Shown piece by piece: positions 32,122-40,870 of a DNA stretch of 64,000 bases. The stretch is from assembly GCF_042680605.1 (NCBI RefSeq), contig NZ_JBHUEE010000002.1, positions 310,001 to 374,000 on the forward strand, read 5' to 3'. This DNA comes from Allobogoriella deserti (lineage in GTDB: Bacteria; Actinomycetota; Actinomycetes; Actinomycetales; Actinomycetaceae). How positions within the stretch are numbered: the first letter of the stretch is position 1; every line of letters starts with the position of its first letter. Below the pieces are notes generated by a model, which worked only from the letters and a program-made list of their open reading frames with translations, did not search any database and was not told the origin of the DNA. The position numbers and the translations under genes are program-made.

Positions 32122-33335
32122 CACTCGTCCAGGAGCAGGCAGTGCAGCGTTGTACCGGGACCGACGTAGGTCACGTCCTCGGGCACGACGGCGAGGGCGT
32201 CGGCGCGTGCGAGTGCCGACAGCAGGGGCTTTCCGGGGGCGCCGACCGGCTCGGCCCGGTAGCCCTCCTGCGGGCTGCCGCTGAGGGTGGCCCGCACGAA
32301 CTCGCGGCGTCCCGGCGGGCTCGCCCACGGGGTGGTCACGGCGGCCCGGACCGAGTCGCGGTACACGTCGTGATATCCCGCCATCGAGAGCAAGGCGGGG
32401 CGGACGAACGCCTCGTAGGCGATCTGCACGGACACCGGGTCCCCGGGTAAGGCGAAGATCGGGGTGGCTTCGCCGACGTGCCCGATGCCGAGCTGACGCC
32501 CGGGCCACATGGCCACCGAGTCGAACCGGACCGTGCCGAGCGGCGCCAGCACCTCCTTGACGGTGTCGTTGGCGCCGTAGCTCAAGCCGCCCGTGGTGAG
32601 GATGAGGTCGGCGCGGACGAGCTGATCCTCGATGGTCTCGCGCAGCTGCCGGGGCTCGTCCGGCACGGCCGCGACCCGGAAGGTGGTACCGCCGGCGTCC
32701 TGCACGGCTGTCGCCAGGGCGTGACCGTTGGCGTCGTAGACCTGCCCGGGCGCGGCGGGCCGGCCCGGTTCGACCAACTCGTCACCGATGGACAGCACCA
32801 CCACGCGCGGCCGCGGATGGACACTGACCCTGCCGCGTCCGACAGCCGCGAGCAGCGCGATCTGCCGGGCGCCGACCCGCTCCCCCGCCGGCAGCACGAT
32901 CTCCCCGGCCTGGAGGTCCTCGGCGCGTGCGCGCACGTTCTCCCCCGGCTCCACCGCCGCGCGGATCGCGACCTCGGCCTGGCCGAAGTCGGTCTGCTCG
33001 ATCGGGACGACGGCGTCGGCTCCGGTCGGCACCGGCGCACCGGAGGCGATGCGCACGGCAGTGCCGGGAACCAGGCGGATCGGGTCACTGGCCCCCGCCT
33101 TGACCTCGTCGAGGACCCGCAACGTGGTCGGCGACCTGTGCGCGGCGGTGCGGGCCTCCTCGGCCTTGACGGCATAGCCATCGGTGGCGGCGAGGTCGGC
33201 GACCGGGAGATCCGCGACGGCGACGACGTCCTCGGCCAGGACGCAGCCGACCGTGTCCGGCAGCAGGACGTCGAGCGGCGGCAGCGGGCCCACCGCCGCG
33301 AGACAGGCCGCGAGATGCTCCTGGACGCTTCTCAT
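32121..33335 (-). CDS. glp: MoeA/gephyrin-like protein (Glp)
   Basis: A 404-residue MoeA-fold protein: N-terminal MoeA_N with ATDGYAVKAEEA and GTAVRIASGAPVPTGADAVVPIE, a MoCF_BD domain with VVVLSIGDELVEPG and TTGGLSYGANDTVKEVL, and a C-terminal domain. Sequence alone allows molybdopterin molybdenumtransferase. However, no other moa/mob gene is nearby and it lies in the block with galU, rimJ and sepX. The orthologue in Corynebacterium, Glp, is an FtsZ-binding division protein paired with the SepX/GlpR receptor; a division role is therefore likely. It overlaps both neighbours by 1-4 bp. Confidence 0.85.
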   Translation of the reverse strand: MRSVQEHLAACLAAVGPLPPLDVLLPDTVGCVLAEDVVAVADLPVADLAATDGYAVKAEEARTAAHRSPTTLRVLDEVKAGASDPIRLVPGTAVRIASGAPVPTGADAVVPIEQTDFGQAEVAIRAAVEPGENVRARAEDLQAGEIVLPAGERVGARQIALLAAVGRGRVSVHPRPRVVVLSIGDELVEPGRPAAPGQVYDANGHALATAVQDAGGTTFRVAAVPDEPRQLRETIEDQLVRADLILTTGGLSYGANDTVKEVLAPLGTVRFDSVAMWPGRQLGIGHVGEATPIFALPGDPVSVQIAYEAFVRPALLSMAGYHDVYRDSVRAAVTTPWASPPGRREFVRATLSGSPQEGYRAEPVGAPGKPLLSALARADALAVVPEDVTYVGPGTTLHCLLLDE

Positions 33336-34306
33336 GGTGCCGCCGGGGGACGCGGGGCCTCGCCGTCGGGCCGGGAGGAGAGCTCGACGTGCCGACCTTC
33401 CACCCATCGGCTGAGCCAGGCGGAGAAGTCGGCACCGAGGTCGTCGCGGTCGGCCGCGAGCGCGACGACGGCCTTGAGGTAGTCGAGCTTGTCGGAGGTG
33501 CGATGCCGTACACCGCGGAAGACGACGCCGTGCAGTCCGCCGCCGTCGGCGTCGGTGGCTGTGAGGGCACGTAGGGCGTCGGTGAGGTCGACCGAGCCAC
33601 CGTTGCCCGGCCCCTGCTGTTCCAGCGCAGCGAAGACCGCCGGGGTCAGGACCATCCGTCCCAGCGGCACGAGGTGCCGCACACCGGGTTCGGCGGGAGG
33701 GCCGGTGACGAGCTCCCGGACGGTGACGACGTCGCCGATCGGCACGTCCCGGACCGTCACCTCGGTCGGTTCGACAGTGGCGGCAACGGTCTCCAGTTCG
33801 TCCGGTTCGACCTCGGCAAGCGCGAGGACCGATCCCCCGAGTGCCTCCTGCGCCGCGACGAGGTCGACGAGCAGCGTCTCGTCCTCACCGATCAGGTCGT
33901 CGGCCAGGGCCACCACGAAGGGTTCGCCGTCGACGTGGTCCCGCGCCCGGAGCACGGCCTCGCCCGTCCCGGCGTCGGCGTCGGCCCGCGCGAAGTGAGT
34001 CCGCGCGAGCGCCGAGGAGCGCCGCACGGCCGCCAGCCGTGACGGGTCGCCCTGCTTCTCGAGCGCGGCCTCGAGTTCCGGTGCCGCGTCGAAGTGGTCC
34101 TCGATGGCCACCGATCCGCGCCCGGTCACCATGAGCACGTCCTCGATTCCGGCCTCTGCCAGCTCCTCGACGAGGTACTCGATGATCGGCTTGTCCACCA
34201 GCGGCAGCATCTCCTTGGGCACGGCCTTGGTGGCGGGCGCGTAGCGGAGGCCGCGTCCGGTGGCCGGGACGACGGCCTTGCGCAGGCGCGGGGTGAATGC
34301 AGACAT
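33332..34306 (-). CDS. galU: UTP-glucose-1-phosphate uridylyltransferase
   Basis: A 324-residue nucleotidyltransferase that makes UDP-glucose for envelope glycans. It begins KAVVPATGRGLRYAPATKAVPKEMLPLVDKPIIEYLVEELAEAG, the GalU opening with a slightly altered G-x-G-x-R loop (GRGLRY for GLGTRF). FVVALADDLIGEDETLL is the metal-binding strand, and GVQALLDYLKAVV-like GDKLDYLKAVVALA closes it. The start was placed at the ATG at 34306, where homology begins; an in-frame upstream 58 residues is not GalU-like. It leads the galU-glp-rimJ unit, with ATGA overlap to the next gene, and is divergent from the folate ligase. Confidence 0.93.
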   Translation of the reverse strand: MSAFTPRLRKAVVPATGRGLRYAPATKAVPKEMLPLVDKPIIEYLVEELAEAGIEDVLMVTGRGSVAIEDHFDAAPELEAALEKQGDPSRLAAVRRSSALARTHFARADADAGTGEAVLRARDHVDGEPFVVALADDLIGEDETLLVDLVAAQEALGGSVLALAEVEPDELETVAATVEPTEVTVRDVPIGDVVTVRELVTGPPAEPGVRHLVPLGRMVLTPAVFAALEQQGPGNGGSVDLTDALRALTATDADGGGLHGVVFRGVRHRTSDKLDYLKAVVALAADRDDLGADFSAWLSRWVEGRHVELSSRPDGEAPRPPAAP

Positions 34307-34370
34307 GCCCCCGAGGTTATCGGCCCGGATCCGGTGGCCAGTCGCGAGTCCGCCTGCGAGACTGGGGGCC

Positions 34371-35033
34371 ATGCACCGTACGCAGGTGGCCTTGCCAAAG
34401 ACGGACGGCCTCGAGACGGAGGACGCCAAGCAGGTGCTCAGACCCGTCGTACGGGCGGCGCGCCAGGCTCGGTCGCGCAAAGAGCGTGAGCGTGCCGGGC
34501 AGGCGCTGGCCGCCCATGCGATGGAGGCGATCGGGTCGGCCGAGTGTGTCGCCGCCTACGTCTCCCGTGAGACGGAGCCGAGCACGCACGCGCTGCTGGA
34601 GGCGCTCCGCGAGCGCGGCACGCGGGTGCTGCTGCCCGTCCTGGGTCCCGGCCTGTGCCGCGAGTGGGCCGATTACCGGGGGCCGGAGGATCTCGAGGTA
34701 CGCGCCCCGGGCCGACCTCCCGAGCCCTCGGGTCCGACGATGCCCACCGAGGCGATAGGTCAGGCCGACGCCGTCGTGGCGCCGGCGTTGGCCGTCGACG
34801 CCGCCGGCACGCGGCTGGGGCAGGGGGGCGGCTGGTACGACCGGGTGCTGCCGCACGTCGCCCCGGGCACGCCCATCTTCGCCATGGTCTTCGACGAGGA
34901 GCTCATCGCCGACATGCTGTTGCCCGCGGACGAGCACGACGTACCGATCCCGGCGGTGATCACTCCCGATCGGTGGTTCCTGCTCGAGGGCAGCGCGTTT
35001 CAGCGGGAGGCCCGGCGACAGGCCACCGCGTGA
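34371..35033 (+). CDS. 5-formyltetrahydrofolate cyclo-ligase
   Basis: A 220-residue 5-FTHF cyclo-ligase (MTHFS), which recycles folinic acid into the folate pool. The N-terminal KQVLRPVVRAARQARS basic helix precedes CVAAYVSRETEPSTHALLEALRERGTRVLLPVL, and the active-site region shows PALAVDAAGTRLGQGGGWYDRVLP (the RLGxGxGxYDR motif). The ATG at 34371 is 64 bp from galU, which is divergent. Its TGA overlaps the ATG of the GH10 gene (TGATG), so the two are coupled, an unusual pairing. The genomic setting next to galU is the conserved actinobacterial one. Confidence 0.93.
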   Translation: MHRTQVALPKTDGLETEDAKQVLRPVVRAARQARSRKERERAGQALAAHAMEAIGSAECVAAYVSRETEPSTHALLEALRERGTRVLLPVLGPGLCREWADYRGPEDLEVRAPGRPPEPSGPTMPTEAIGQADAVVAPALAVDAAGTRLGQGGGWYDRVLPHVAPGTPIFAMVFDEELIADMLLPADEHDVPIPAVITPDRWFLLEGSAFQREARRQATA

Positions 35034-36304
35034 TGGCCTCGCACTCCCTCTTCACGCCGCCGGCACCTGGCCGCTCCCCCGATCCGGCGCTCGCCCACCG
35101 TCGCGGCGAGGTGACGGTGACCGTCCTGGGGCGGGACGAGCACCCGCTGGCCGGCCGGGACGTCCTCGTCCGGCAGACCCGGCACGCCTTCGGCTTCGGC
35201 TGCATCGGGTTCGACCTCCTCGACCACGCCGTCGGCGCGTCCGAGGATCCTGACTACGACGCCGTCCTCGCCGAGGCCTGGCTCGGGCTGTTCGACACGG
35301 CGACCCTCCCGTTCTACTGGGGCCGGTTCGAACCCGAGCCCGCCAGGCCGGACACCGATCGCCTGCTGGCCGCGGCCCGCTGGTTCGCCGACCACGGCGT
35401 GCGGCTCAAGGGGCACCCGCTCGTGTGGCACACCGTCTCGGCGAGGTGGCTGCTGGGCAGGGACAGCCACGAGGTCGAACGACTGCAGCGCGAACGGATC
35501 CGCCGGGAGGTGAGCGACTTCGCCGGCGTCATCGACACCTGGGACGCCATCAACGAGGCCGTCATCATGCCGGTCTTCACCGCCGAGGAGAACGCCATCA
35601 CCCCGCTGGCGCGCCGGATGGGCCGGGTGGAAACGGTGCGGATGGCGTTCGAGGAGGCGCGGGCCGCGAACCCCGCGGCCACGCTGCTGCTCAACGACTT
35701 CGACATGTCGACGGCGTACGAGTGCCTCATCGAGGCGGTCCTGGAAGCGGGCATCCGGATCGACCGGCTCGGCCTGCAGTCCCACATGCACCAGGGGTAC
35801 TGGGGTGAGGAGCGCACGCTCGAGGTGTTGGAGCGCTTCTCCCGGTACAACATCCCGATTCATTTCACCGAGACCACGCTGCTCAGCGGCGAGCTCATGC
35901 CCGGCTACATCGACGACCTCAACGACTGGCAGGTCGAGACCTGGCCGAGCTCGCCGGAGGGTGAGGAGCGCCAGGCCGAGGAGATCGAGCGGCACTACCG
36001 GACACTGTTGTCCCATCCGTCGGTCGAGGCGGCGACCTACTGGGGTCTGTCCGACCGCGGCATGTGGCTGGGTGCCCCGGGCGGGCTGCTGCGCGCCGAC
36101 GGCTCCCCGAAGCCGGCGTACACCCGGCTGCGCAACCTGGTGCGGGGCGAGTGGTGGCTGGAGCCGACGACGCTGCGCACCGACGCGGCCGGCCGGCTCA
36201 CGTTCTCCGGCTTCCTCGGCGACTACGAGCTCTCGGTCGACGGTGCCACCACCGCCTTCACGCTGGCGGAGCCGGGCGCGGTGGATCTCGAGCTGCGGAT
36301 CTAG
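35033..36304 (+). CDS. GH10 endo-1,4-beta-xylanase, no signal peptide
   Basis: A 423-residue GH10 family enzyme. The acid/base Glu is in DTWDAINEAVI and the nucleophile Glu in IHFTETTLL; other barrel landmarks are FYWGRFEPEP, RLKGHPLVWHT, LLLNDFDMST and ATYWGLSDRGMWLG. It starts directly with a beta-strand and lacks a signal peptide, so it should act inside the cell on short xylo-oligosaccharides, unlike secreted xylanases. Its ATG overlaps the folate ligase stop by one base. No transporter or beta-xylosidase is adjacent; a CE7 acetyl-xylan esterase lies at 61.8 kb. Confidence 0.9.
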   Translation: MASHSLFTPPAPGRSPDPALAHRRGEVTVTVLGRDEHPLAGRDVLVRQTRHAFGFGCIGFDLLDHAVGASEDPDYDAVLAEAWLGLFDTATLPFYWGRFEPEPARPDTDRLLAAARWFADHGVRLKGHPLVWHTVSARWLLGRDSHEVERLQRERIRREVSDFAGVIDTWDAINEAVIMPVFTAEENAITPLARRMGRVETVRMAFEEARAANPAATLLLNDFDMSTAYECLIEAVLEAGIRIDRLGLQSHMHQGYWGEERTLEVLERFSRYNIPIHFTETTLLSGELMPGYIDDLNDWQVETWPSSPEGEERQAEEIERHYRTLLSHPSVEAATYWGLSDRGMWLGAPGGLLRADGSPKPAYTRLRNLVRGEWWLEPTTLRTDAAGRLTFSGFLGDYELSVDGATTAFTLAEPGAVDLELRI

Positions 36305-36337
36305 CCGACCGCATGTGCCGCACCGACGCCCCGTGGC

Positions 36338-38998
36338 TTACCCGGGCGGCTCCAGCGTCATGCGCACCTCCTCGGCCTCCTCGACGGCCTCGCGACTGAA
36401 CGGCCACGGATAGGTCTCGCCGGTGGCCCATGCCTCGATCTGGTCGGTGTAGTGGGTCGAGGCCGGATGGCCGGACGTCCCGCCGGAGGTCACCCAGGTG
36501 GAGGCGTCGAGGTCCGCCATGTCCACTGCCATGCGCAACGCCGGGCCACGGGTGACGGTGAAGTCCGGGCGGCCGAGCTCATCGACGGCGGAGGTGGAGA
36601 ACGAGGTGGCGTTGACGATGGACGTGCCGCCGGCGACCTCGATGGACGACGGGTTGAACAGCCATCGCACCGGAGCGGGCACATCCTCACCACCGAGGAC
36701 CGGGTGCTGCGGCGCGAAACGGTGCAGCTTGCCCCACTCCCAGTCGGCCGGATCCTTGCCCATCGTGTTCGTGAGTTCATGACGGGCGGTGACGAGAGCC
36801 TGGCGGAGGATCTCGTCGCGCCCCTCGACGACGTTGACCGTGGTCCGGTCGTCCCACCAGACGTTCTCCGGATCCTCGAGCAGCCGCTCGACGACGAGGA
36901 GCCAGCGGGATCCCCCGTCGGGTGCCTGCGCCGCGGGCAGGTCATCGGCGAAGGTGAGCTCGAGGATGTTGGTCCACACGGCGTTGAAGTACACGGCGCC
37001 GGCCGAGCTGGTGTCGGTGGGGAATCCGTCCGCGGACCATTGCCGCAGCAGATCCACGGCGTCCTCGACGAAGCCGTCCTCGACGGGCACGCTGACCAGC
37101 GCGGGGACGATTGCCGGCCCGAACGGGTTGGCGTCGTCGAGCATGATCTCGTTCGCCCGGTCGACGGTGATGTCGGTGCCGTGGGCGATGTCGTACTCGA
37201 TGAGCTCCCGGATGCGTTGGGAGCGGTGTCCGGAGTCCCAGTCACGGGTGAGGAACGGTCCGCTGCCACGGGGCGCGACGGCCTGGTTGGCGGCGACGAT
37301 GAACCCTTCGTCCGGATTCTGGGTCGCCGGCAGTTCGGCCGCCGGGACCCAGCCCTGCCAGTCGTAGCGTGAGTCCCAGCCCGGACGGGGCCACGAGCCG
37401 TCGGCCGGAACCGGAGCGCCCGGGACGTCCCCGCGCAGCGGGATGCGTCCGGGGGCCTGGTAGCCGATGTCGCCGTCGGCCGTGGCGAAGACGATGTTCT
37501 GGGACGGGACGTCGAACTGCGCCGCGGCTGCGGCGACGCCGTCGGCGTCCTCGGCCCGGTTGAGCGTGAAGATCGCCTCGGCGGAGCGGCCGGGCGTCAG
37601 CGCGGTCCATTGCAGCGCGACGGCGTAGCTGGAGAACCCGGCCGGCGGTGAGCCGTCCGGCACGGGCACCGATCCGGCCACCGACGTCTCCGCGAGCACG
37701 TCGGAGACGATCGGGCCGTGCTCGGTGGTGGAGACCCGCAGCACGACGGGCTCGCCGCCGTTGACCTCGATGGTCTCGCGGCGGGTCTGCAGCGGCACGC
37801 GGGCGCCGTCGCGCAGGTAGGTGCCGTCGTCGTAGGTGCGTTCCAGGACGAAGTCGGTGACGTCGGCGCCGAGGTTCGTCAGCCCCCAGGAGAGCTGGTC
37901 GTTGTGGCCGATGATGATGCCCGGCATGCCGGCGAAGGAGAATCCGGCGACGTCGAAGGTGCAGTCCTGGCTGCGTTCGGTGCAGTGCAGCCCCACCTGA
38001 GACCAGAGATTGGGTGCCGCCAGGGCGAGATGCGGGTCGTTGGCGAGCACCGGGCTGCCGGACGCGGTGTGCTCGCCGGAGACGACGAAGGAGTTGGACC
38101 CCACCGCCTCGCCACGCCCGAGCGTGGTGGGCACGGCGTCGAGGGCGCGGCGCGTGGCGTCGAACGCACGCTCGACGGCCGGGTCCGCGAACGCCTCGGC
38201 CACGCCGTCCTCGTCGCCGAGGCCGCGGCCGGGCTCGTCCGCACCGCCGGTCCCGACCGTCTGCGACTCGGCCGCAGCTCGCTCCTCCTGGGGGGCGATG
38301 ATCGGCGCGTGGTCCTCGTAGGGGTAGGCGGGATAGAGCTCCTCGGCCCGGCCGACGTCACCGAGGGTGCGCAGCGCGGCCGCCCGGCCCAGCTCGGCCG
38401 CGTAATTGCCGCGCAGGTCCCAGGCCATGGCCTTGAGCCAGGCGAGGGAGTCGATCGGGTCCCACCGCTCGATCGGCCGCAGGTCGGTGGTAGTGCCCAG
38501 CACGGTGTACTCGAGCCCGAGCTCGGAGGCCTCGTGATCGCTCAGGTAGGCGTTGACACCCTCGGCGTAGGCCTCGTACAGGGAACGCGCCTCGTTGGAG
38601 AGCAGCTGCCACTCCTCTTCGGCCACGCGGCGCCATCCCAGGGTGCGTACCACCATGTCCGCCTGCAGGGCGGTCTCGTTGTCCCCCACGAGTTCGGACA
38701 GGCGGCCGGAGGTGACGTGCCGGCGGTAGTCCATCTCGAAGAAGCGGTCCTGGGCGTGCACGTACCCCTGGGCGCGCATGAGGTCCTCGTCGGTGTCGGC
38801 GTAGATCTGCGGGACGCCTCGCTCGTCGCGGACGACCTCGACTTCGCGGTCGAGCCCGTCGAGCGTGTGCGTCCCGCCGTGGTCGGGCAGCGGACGGCGG
38901 ACGATGCCGGTCCCCACCGCGACGCCGACGGCGGCGATCGCCACCGCGGCGGCGAGGACGACGAGGAGCGCTTTGCGCAGCGCCGAGGATTCATGCAC
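36338..38998 (-). CDS. Penicillin acylase family protein (Ntn hydrolase)
   Basis: An 886-residue penicillin-acylase-type amidase. The N-terminal signal anchor (ALLVVLAAAVAIAAVGVAVGTG) is followed by the alpha chain (VVRDERGVPQIYADTDEDLMRAQGYVHAQDRFFEMDYRRH). The beta chain starts at the processing Ser301 in AVGSNSFVVSGEHTASGSPVLANDPHL, the standard self-cleavage site. Family members cleave amide bonds of acylated amines, including penicillins and acyl-homoserine lactones; the substrate here is unknown. It is monocistronic, converging with the GH10 gene, with a divergent CIRCE-controlled gene upstream. Confidence 0.93.
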   Translation of the reverse strand: MHESSALRKALLVVLAAAVAIAAVGVAVGTGIVRRPLPDHGGTHTLDGLDREVEVVRDERGVPQIYADTDEDLMRAQGYVHAQDRFFEMDYRRHVTSGRLSELVGDNETALQADMVVRTLGWRRVAEEEWQLLSNEARSLYEAYAEGVNAYLSDHEASELGLEYTVLGTTTDLRPIERWDPIDSLAWLKAMAWDLRGNYAAELGRAAALRTLGDVGRAEELYPAYPYEDHAPIIAPQEERAAAESQTVGTGGADEPGRGLGDEDGVAEAFADPAVERAFDATRRALDAVPTTLGRGEAVGSNSFVVSGEHTASGSPVLANDPHLALAAPNLWSQVGLHCTERSQDCTFDVAGFSFAGMPGIIIGHNDQLSWGLTNLGADVTDFVLERTYDDGTYLRDGARVPLQTRRETIEVNGGEPVVLRVSTTEHGPIVSDVLAETSVAGSVPVPDGSPPAGFSSYAVALQWTALTPGRSAEAIFTLNRAEDADGVAAAAAQFDVPSQNIVFATADGDIGYQAPGRIPLRGDVPGAPVPADGSWPRPGWDSRYDWQGWVPAAELPATQNPDEGFIVAANQAVAPRGSGPFLTRDWDSGHRSQRIRELIEYDIAHGTDITVDRANEIMLDDANPFGPAIVPALVSVPVEDGFVEDAVDLLRQWSADGFPTDTSSAGAVYFNAVWTNILELTFADDLPAAQAPDGGSRWLLVVERLLEDPENVWWDDRTTVNVVEGRDEILRQALVTARHELTNTMGKDPADWEWGKLHRFAPQHPVLGGEDVPAPVRWLFNPSSIEVAGGTSIVNATSFSTSAVDELGRPDFTVTRGPALRMAVDMADLDASTWVTSGGTSGHPASTHYTDQIEAWATGETYPWPFSREAVEEAEEVRMTLEPPG

Positions 38999-39055
38999 GT
39001 CACCGAGCGTAACCAGCGGTGTGCCGCGTCACTGCGCGCCACCACGCCGCGGGAG

Positions 39056-39087
39056 TACCATTGGCACTCGACGATGCGGAGTGCCAA
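39056..39087 (+). promoter_or_regulatory. CIRCE element (HrcA operator) with -10 box
   Basis: TTGGCACTC-GACGATGCG-GAGTGCCAA (39061-39087) is a perfect 9-9-9 inverted repeat matching the CIRCE consensus TTAGCACTC-N9-GAGTGCTAA with only symmetrical changes. A TACCAT -10-like hexamer (39056-39061) lies at its left edge, so HrcA bound here would block transcription into the FmdB/Ruc-like gene, which begins 30 bp on. It may also affect the divergent penicillin acylase. Confidence 0.92.
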
Positions 39088-39116
39088 CACTCCCCGAGGT
39101 TTCGACGGAGGTCCCC

Positions 39117-39491
39117 GTGCCCACCTATGCCTACCGCTGCACGTCCTGCAGTCGCGAGCTGGAGGTCAAGCAGTCCTTCAGCGACGCCTCCCTGACCGAG
39201 TGCCCGGAGTGCGGCGGCAATCTGCGCAAGCTCTTCGGATCGGTCGGCGTGATGTTCAAGGGCTCAGGCTTCTACCGGACGGACTCGCGCGCCGAGGCCC
39301 GCAGCGGAACCGGCTCCTCCTCGAGCTCGTCGAACTCGTCGAGTTCCTCGGACTCCTCGAGTTCCTCCGGGTCGTCCTCCGGCTCCCCCGGCTCGTCGAA
39401 CTCGTCCTCGTCGGGGTCGGGTACGTCGGGGTCGGGTACATCGTCCTCCTCGAGCTCGTCGTCGGCCCCCGCGAAGGCAGCCTCCTCCTGA
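39117..39491 (+). CDS. FmdB-type zinc-ribbon protein, Ruc-like chaperone
   Basis: A 124-residue protein with an FmdB/CxxC zinc ribbon: PTYAYRCTSCSRELEV and TECPECGGNLRKLF form two Cys-x2-Cys knuckles, followed by GVMFKGSGFYRTDSR. From about residue 62 the chain is almost pure Ser/Gly, so it is disordered. This plan, plus the CIRCE operator, matches the mycobacterial redox-regulated chaperone Ruc (Rv0991c), which sits in the same neighbourhood as the folate ligase and galU. The GTG at 39117 has GGAGG five bases upstream. The low-complexity tail is longer than usual. Confidence 0.85.
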   Translation: MPTYAYRCTSCSRELEVKQSFSDASLTECPECGGNLRKLFGSVGVMFKGSGFYRTDSRAEARSGTGSSSSSSNSSSSSDSSSSSGSSSGSPGSSNSSSSGSGTSGSGTSSSSSSSSAPAKAASS

Positions 39492-39632
39492 CTGGTCACG
39501 CTCACATCGACGACGTGCCGACTATCGGCTGATGTGACGGGCTGTCCACAACCGGTCTGCCCGCGGCTGCCCCGTCCCCAGGTCGGCGGAACCGCCCGGT
39601 CATGACAGCCTCCGCCGGCTTACGGTCGCGGC

Positions 39633-40310
39633 ATGCTGGCCCGTCCCGCACCTCCGCCGTCGTCCTCGATCCGAGCGCGAGCGCGCCGATTCCTGTGGCG
39701 CCGGCGTCACCTGCTCGCCGCCGTGTGCGTCGCGGCCGCCGCCGCGATCACCCTGGAGGCGGTCCGGCCGGCTCCGCCGCCCACCGAGCCTGCGGTCGTC
39801 GTCACCGGCGACGTCCCTGCCGGGACCAGATTGACGTCCTCCGACCTCGCCGTGCGTGACGTTCCCGCTCGGGCGCTTCCGGACCGGGTGCTGACCGCGA
39901 TCGACGACGCCGTCGGTCGGCCCCTGGCGGTGGGCCTCGGCGCCGGGACGGCGTTGCAACCCGCCATGCTCACCGGACCGGGGCTTTCGGCCTCGGCACC
40001 GCCGGGCACGGTGGTGGTCCCGGTCCCCGTGGCCGACGACGCGACCGCCCAGCTCGCCCGGCCCGGTCAACGTCTCGACCTGGTAGCTCCCGCGCCCGCC
40101 GGTGCCGAACCGAGCGGCGACGCTGCGCGCGTCGTCGCGCGCGACGTGGTGGTCCTGGCGAGAGCTGCCGGGTCCGGCGGCGGCGGATTGCTGGGCGACA
40201 CGCGCGACATGGCGCACTACCTGTACGTGGCTGCCGACGAATCTGACGCTACCGTTCTCGTTGGCTCGGGTGCGTGGGCTCCCCTCCGTGCCGTTCTCCC
40301 GGGTCAGTGA
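39633..40310 (+). CDS. SAF-domain protein (CpaB/RcpC-like)
   Basis: A 225-residue protein with an N-terminal membrane anchor (LWRRRHLLAAVCVAAAAAITLEAV) and a SAF domain (VVVTGDVPAGTRLTSSDLAVRDVPARALPDRVL ... GRPLAVGLGAGTALQPAML), as in pilus-assembly protein CpaB/RcpC. No tad/flp genes are nearby, so it may act alone or in envelope assembly. The ATG at 39633 has no clear ribosome site and may be leaderless. It lies between the Ruc-like gene and mscL on the same strand. Confidence 0.82.
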   Translation: MLARPAPPPSSSIRARARRFLWRRRHLLAAVCVAAAAAITLEAVRPAPPPTEPAVVVTGDVPAGTRLTSSDLAVRDVPARALPDRVLTAIDDAVGRPLAVGLGAGTALQPAMLTGPGLSASAPPGTVVVPVPVADDATAQLARPGQRLDLVAPAPAGAEPSGDAARVVARDVVVLARAAGSGGGGLLGDTRDMAHYLYVAADESDATVLVGSGAWAPLRAVLPGQ

Positions 40311-40348
40311 AATGACCGGTGCGTACGCACACGCAGATAGGACACGTC

Positions 40349-40753
40349 ATGCTCGCTGGATTCAAGGAGTTCATCGCCCGGGGCAACGCCGTCGACCTCG
40401 CGGTCGGTCTGGTCATGGGGACCGCCTTCACGGCGATCGTCACCGCCCTCGTCGACCATGTCATCAACCCGCTCATCGCCGGACTGGTCGGCCAGCCGGA
40501 CTTCACCGACATCTGGCACGTCACGGTCGGCGAAGCCACGATGCTTCCGGGGGCCGTCCTCACGGCGATCATCCAGTTCCTCCTGGTCGCCGCGGCGATC
40601 TACTTCCTCGTGGTGATGCCGCTGAACAAGCTGGCCGAGCGGCGCAAGGCCGGCGAGGAGGAGGCTCCGGAGGCACCGGCCGAGGACGTGCTGGTCCTGC
40701 AGGAGATCCGCGACCTGCTGGCCGCACAGTCCGGCCGCGGGCAGCAGAGCTGA
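40349..40753 (+). CDS. mscL: Large-conductance mechanosensitive channel
   Basis: A 134-residue MscL that opens under membrane tension to release solutes. The N-terminal GFKEFIARGNAVDLAVGLVMGTAFTAIVTALVDHVINPLIAGLVG holds TM1 with the gate motif, and AVLTAIIQFLLVAAAIYFLVVMPLNKLAERRK is TM2. The C-terminal helix EEILVLQEIRDLLA-like (AEDVLVLQEIRDLLAAQ) is intact. TAGGA lies seven bases before the ATG. It is 38 bp after the SAF gene; mscL is also near the galU block in mycobacteria. Confidence 0.97.
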   Translation: MLAGFKEFIARGNAVDLAVGLVMGTAFTAIVTALVDHVINPLIAGLVGQPDFTDIWHVTVGEATMLPGAVLTAIIQFLLVAAAIYFLVVMPLNKLAERRKAGEEEAPEAPAEDVLVLQEIRDLLAAQSGRGQQS

Positions 40754-40870
40754 CTACCAAGCACAGGAGGGCTCGGCTTCGTCGCCCGGCCACCGAGACC
40801 GACATGTCCCCTCAAGGAGGGGCGCTTGGCCGTCGGGCGACGGAGTCGAGCGCTGCACGCCGGGAGGTGC

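Noticed and set aside
32121..33335. Molybdenum cofactor biosynthesis operon
   Set aside because: No other moa, mob or moe genes are near; the setting with sepX, rimJ and galU fits the division protein Glp better.
33332..34306. galU called inactive because GLGTRF is GRGLRY
   Set aside because: The G-x-G-x-R pattern and the following PATKAVPKEMLPLVDKP are intact, so the change seems tolerated.
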